Below the pieces are notes generated by a model. The model saw nothing but the letters and a program-made list of their open reading frames with translations, had not been told where the DNA came from and did no database searches. The position numbers and the translations under genes were made by a program. Shown here in pieces: positions 5,334 through 7,928 of a stretch of 7,928 nt of DNA. The DNA is from Methylotenera_A sp040387095 (GTDB taxonomy: Bacteria; Pseudomonadota; Gammaproteobacteria; Burkholderiales; Methylophilaceae): assembly GCA_040387095.1 (NCBI GenBank), contig JAZKEJ010000006.1, positions 1 to 7,928 on the forward strand, written 5' to 3'. Numbering within the stretch: the first letter of the stretch is position 1; every line of letters starts with the position of its first letter.

Positions 5334-7922
5334 TTATAAGCTAGTTAGGTTTTGTTTAAGCCGCTCAACTTGATCGATGCTAAGCGGCTTATTGTGCTTG
5401 GCAGAAACTAAAAAGCTATCTTCTGCGCGATTGCCAAGCGTGTTGATTTTGGCATTGTGTAAATCAACTTCTTGTTGCAGAAAAATATTGGCTATTTTGG
5501 CTAACAGGCCAGGTCTATCGCCCGCAACGATCTCTAGTGTATGGTTAACGCCTTGTGTTTCAGCAGCTATTTTAATCTGTGGCTGAATAGACATATATTT
5601 TACCTGGCGACTCATTCTGCCTTGTAATGGCGACTCAAGCGGTTCAGAGCTAGTTATTTTTTGTGTTAATTCAATCTCTATAAATTTTAATAAACCACTG
5701 TAACTAACTGATTTACCTGATTGATCTAAAACAATAAAGTTATTCAGCGCATAGCCATGATGAGTTGTGTAAATTTTAGCTTGCACAATGTTATATGCCA
5801 TACGGTCAAAAAAGTTACAGATACGCGCAAACAAATCGTCCTGATTGCGCGTATAAATCATCACCTCTATACCGTCACCATTTGGGCTTAGCCGTGCGCG
5901 TACAATCGGTTTTTCTGTCAATACGTGCGGTGTCAGCAATCGACTTTGCCAAGCAATCTCTTCTGATTCAAAACGCACAAAGTAATCCACACCTGCGTTT
6001 TGCCATAATGCCTGATAGGATTCCTGCTTGAGCCCATATTGGGTTAATTTGGCTTTCGCTTCTTGTTGCCGCGTTTCTATAATTCCCTGTCTGCTGAAAC
6101 CAGCATTTTTTAATACTTTGCGCGTTGCATAAAACAAGTTTTCTAACAGTCTCGCTTTCCAAGCGTTCCACACAACTGGACTGGTGCCGCGAATGTCAGC
6201 AACAGTTAGCAGGTATAAAGCGATCAACCGCTCTTCGGTGATGACCAGTCGCGCAAATTGCTGAATCACTTCAGGGTCGGATAGATCTGTTTTTTGTGCC
6301 GTGCTGGACATCTTAAGATGCGCATCAACCAGCCAGGCAACTAAATCAGTGTCATGTTTCGCTAGTCCGTGTAGTTTACAAAATCGTCTGGCATCGATTG
6401 TGCCTAGACTGGAATGATCGCCATTACGGCCCTTGGCAATATCATGAAACAGCGCGGCTAAGTACAGCAAATAAGGCTTTTCAAAATTGGAAAAAAATTC
6501 ACTGCAAAGTGGAAACTCGTGTTTTAGTTCAGGTTTCGCATAGCGGCGCAAATTGGCTAGCACGTTTAGAATATGCTCATCAACCGTATACACATGAAAC
6601 AAATCGTGTTGCATCTGGCCGACTACTCTGCCAAAAACGGGAATATATTGACCTAAAATTCCATACCGATTCATACGTCTTAATGCATGATTAACCCCAT
6701 TTTCTTGCGATAAAATAGCCAAAAAAGTGGCTTTATTTTCAGCAGACTGCCTAAAGTCGCTGTTGACAATTTTTTTAACACGCTGCAATTCACGGATTAA
6801 ATTGGCGCTCATGCCAGTTAATTGCGGATATTGCTGCAATATCAGAAAGCTTTCCAAAATAGCATTTGGCTGTTGCTGCAACAGGCTTGAGATTTTAATC
6901 TCTAAGAGGTCATCATGTGCCTCAAACCTTGTGTTTATATTGGTAATTTTGGGCTGGGTTTGATTTAGGCTTAACCGTAAAACTTTCAGCAATATTTCAT
7001 TGATTAAATTGATAAATTTTGCGCTGGTGTAATAACTTTGCATTAACTGCTCGCTAGCACGTTTGCGCGAAGTCGTGATATAGCCTAAATCACTTGCTAA
7101 TTCGTTTTGAAAATCAAACAGCAATCGATCTTCCCGACGTTTGGCCAAGTAATGCAATCGTATGCGCAGATTATGCAGATTGGCTTCGTGGCGTTTTATT
7201 TGGTGTAATTCAGCTTGTGTGATGATGTTATTTTTAGCTAAATCATTCCAGTTTTTACCCAGATTCTGGCTCCATGCAAGCCATAAAATCATATGTAAAT
7301 CGCGCAAACCGCCAGGGCTCTCTTTGAGGTTTGGCTCTAGGTTGTAGGTAGTATCGTTAAATTTAGCATGGCGATTATCCTGCTCTTTAAATTTAGCAGC
7401 AAAAAAATGCGCGGCATGCATCGTTTGCGCAACCGTTTTTGTAAAAGTAAGGTACTGTTTTTTACTACCGCAAAGCAAGCGCGTTTCTAATAAATTGGTT
7501 TGCACAGTAACATCTCGGGCAGATTCGCTGATACACTCCTGTACGCTCCGCACGCTGTGACCAACATTTAAGCCAATATCCCAAAGCAGCCCAATTAAAG
7601 CTTCAATTTTTTGATTTTGCGCGGCACATATTTCGTGAGTCAAATCGCTATCAGGCAATAGGACCAGCAAATCGATATCCGAAAAAGGGAAAAGTTGATT
7701 ACGGCCATAACCGCCTACGGCGATTAACAGTATTTCGACATGAATGTCTGCTTGAAGCCAGACTTTTTTGAGTAATTCATCAATTAAGCGTGATTGCTGC
7801 GTTAAAAGCCAAGTCGTTTTTGGATGTTTAAAAAACGCCATTTCTAATGCAGATTGCTGCGCTTTTAAATCATTGCGCAATGCTTGAATTGTCTGCTTAG
7901 ACTGGATTTGCAATTCTGTCAT
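5334..7922 (-). CDS. glnD: Bifunctional PII uridylyltransferase / uridylyl-removing enzyme GlnD
   Basis: This 862-aa cytoplasmic enzyme senses glutamine. It uridylylates PII proteins (GlnB/GlnK) when nitrogen is short and removes UMP when glutamine is plentiful, and so controls glutamine synthetase and nitrogen-regulated transcription. Domains in order: a nucleotidyltransferase domain with GGYGR at 70-74 and the metal-binding SDID at 81-84; the GlnD middle region with LEPNLKESPGGLRDLH at 195-210; an HD phosphohydrolase domain with YTVDEH at 445-450, the HD dyad H493-D494 in LFHDIAKGRNGDHS, and D576 in VADIRGT; then two ACT domains at about 684-755 and 795-862, the second with GDRPGLLAKI. All key motifs for both activities are intact. 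The length agrees with betaproteobacterial GlnD (E. coli has 890 aa). The start ATG is at 7922-7920; only six upstream bases are in the window, so its ribosome binding site is not visible. A more upstream start cannot be excluded. Confidence 0.97.
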   Translation of the reverse strand: MTELQIQSKQTIQALRNDLKAQQSALEMAFFKHPKTTWLLTQQSRLIDELLKKVWLQADIHVEILLIAVGGYGRNQLFPFSDIDLLVLLPDSDLTHEICAAQNQKIEALIGLLWDIGLNVGHSVRSVQECISESARDVTVQTNLLETRLLCGSKKQYLTFTKTVAQTMHAAHFFAAKFKEQDNRHAKFNDTTYNLEPNLKESPGGLRDLHMILWLAWSQNLGKNWNDLAKNNIITQAELHQIKRHEANLHNLRIRLHYLAKRREDRLLFDFQNELASDLGYITTSRKRASEQLMQSYYTSAKFINLINEILLKVLRLSLNQTQPKITNINTRFEAHDDLLEIKISSLLQQQPNAILESFLILQQYPQLTGMSANLIRELQRVKKIVNSDFRQSAENKATFLAILSQENGVNHALRRMNRYGILGQYIPVFGRVVGQMQHDLFHVYTVDEHILNVLANLRRYAKPELKHEFPLCSEFFSNFEKPYLLYLAALFHDIAKGRNGDHSSLGTIDARRFCKLHGLAKHDTDLVAWLVDAHLKMSSTAQKTDLSDPEVIQQFARLVITEERLIALYLLTVADIRGTSPVVWNAWKARLLENLFYATRKVLKNAGFSRQGIIETRQQEAKAKLTQYGLKQESYQALWQNAGVDYFVRFESEEIAWQSRLLTPHVLTEKPIVRARLSPNGDGIEVMIYTRNQDDLFARICNFFDRMAYNIVQAKIYTTHHGYALNNFIVLDQSGKSVSYSGLLKFIEIELTQKITSSEPLESPLQGRMSRQVKYMSIQPQIKIAAETQGVNHTLEIVAGDRPGLLAKIANIFLQQEVDLHNAKINTLGNRAEDSFLVSAKHNKPLSIDQVERLKQNLTSL

Positions 7923-7928
7923 TGATAA

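Overview
The window holds two large, ordinary-looking genes and one small one. It suggests a betaproteobacterium of moderate-to-low GC, possibly a Methylophilaceae-type methylotroph. That placement is inferred from the GlnD and glucan-synthase sequence style and base composition judged by eye; no search was run. There are no mobile elements, CRISPR arrays, tRNAs or rRNAs.

Layout. (1) Positions 1-4547, plus strand: the C-terminal half of a very large cyclic beta-1,2-glucan synthase (NdvB/ChvB/Cgs type). It is open at the left edge, so the GT84 and membrane-spanning half lies outside. (2) Positions 4548-4927: a 380-base intergenic region that is the most interesting part of the window. It holds a weak candidate terminator for the glucan synthase, an extended -10 promoter (TGnTATAAT), a roughly 160-nt RNA with two internal hairpins and a long potential closing stem, and a strong intrinsic terminator. 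That terminator ends only 38 bases before the next start codon. (3) Positions 4928-5203, plus strand: a 91-aa single-domain cupin (Cupin_3/DUF861 type) with a clear ribosome binding site. (4) Positions 5251-5285: a strong, probably bidirectional terminator between convergent genes. (5) Positions 5334-7922, minus strand: complete glnD, the bifunctional PII uridylyltransferase/uridylyl-removing enzyme, with its start codon almost at the right edge.

How they fit together. The glucan synthase makes periplasmic cyclic glucan, which is usually linked to osmotic adaptation and envelope function. GlnD is the nitrogen-status sensor acting on PII. Nothing in the sequence ties these two together functionally. 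The cupin gene has no convincing promoter of its own after the upstream terminator, so the RNA in front of it is either an attenuator-like or riboswitch-like 5' leader for the cupin or an independent small RNA. It matches no RNA family I recognise and is the best candidate here for something undescribed.
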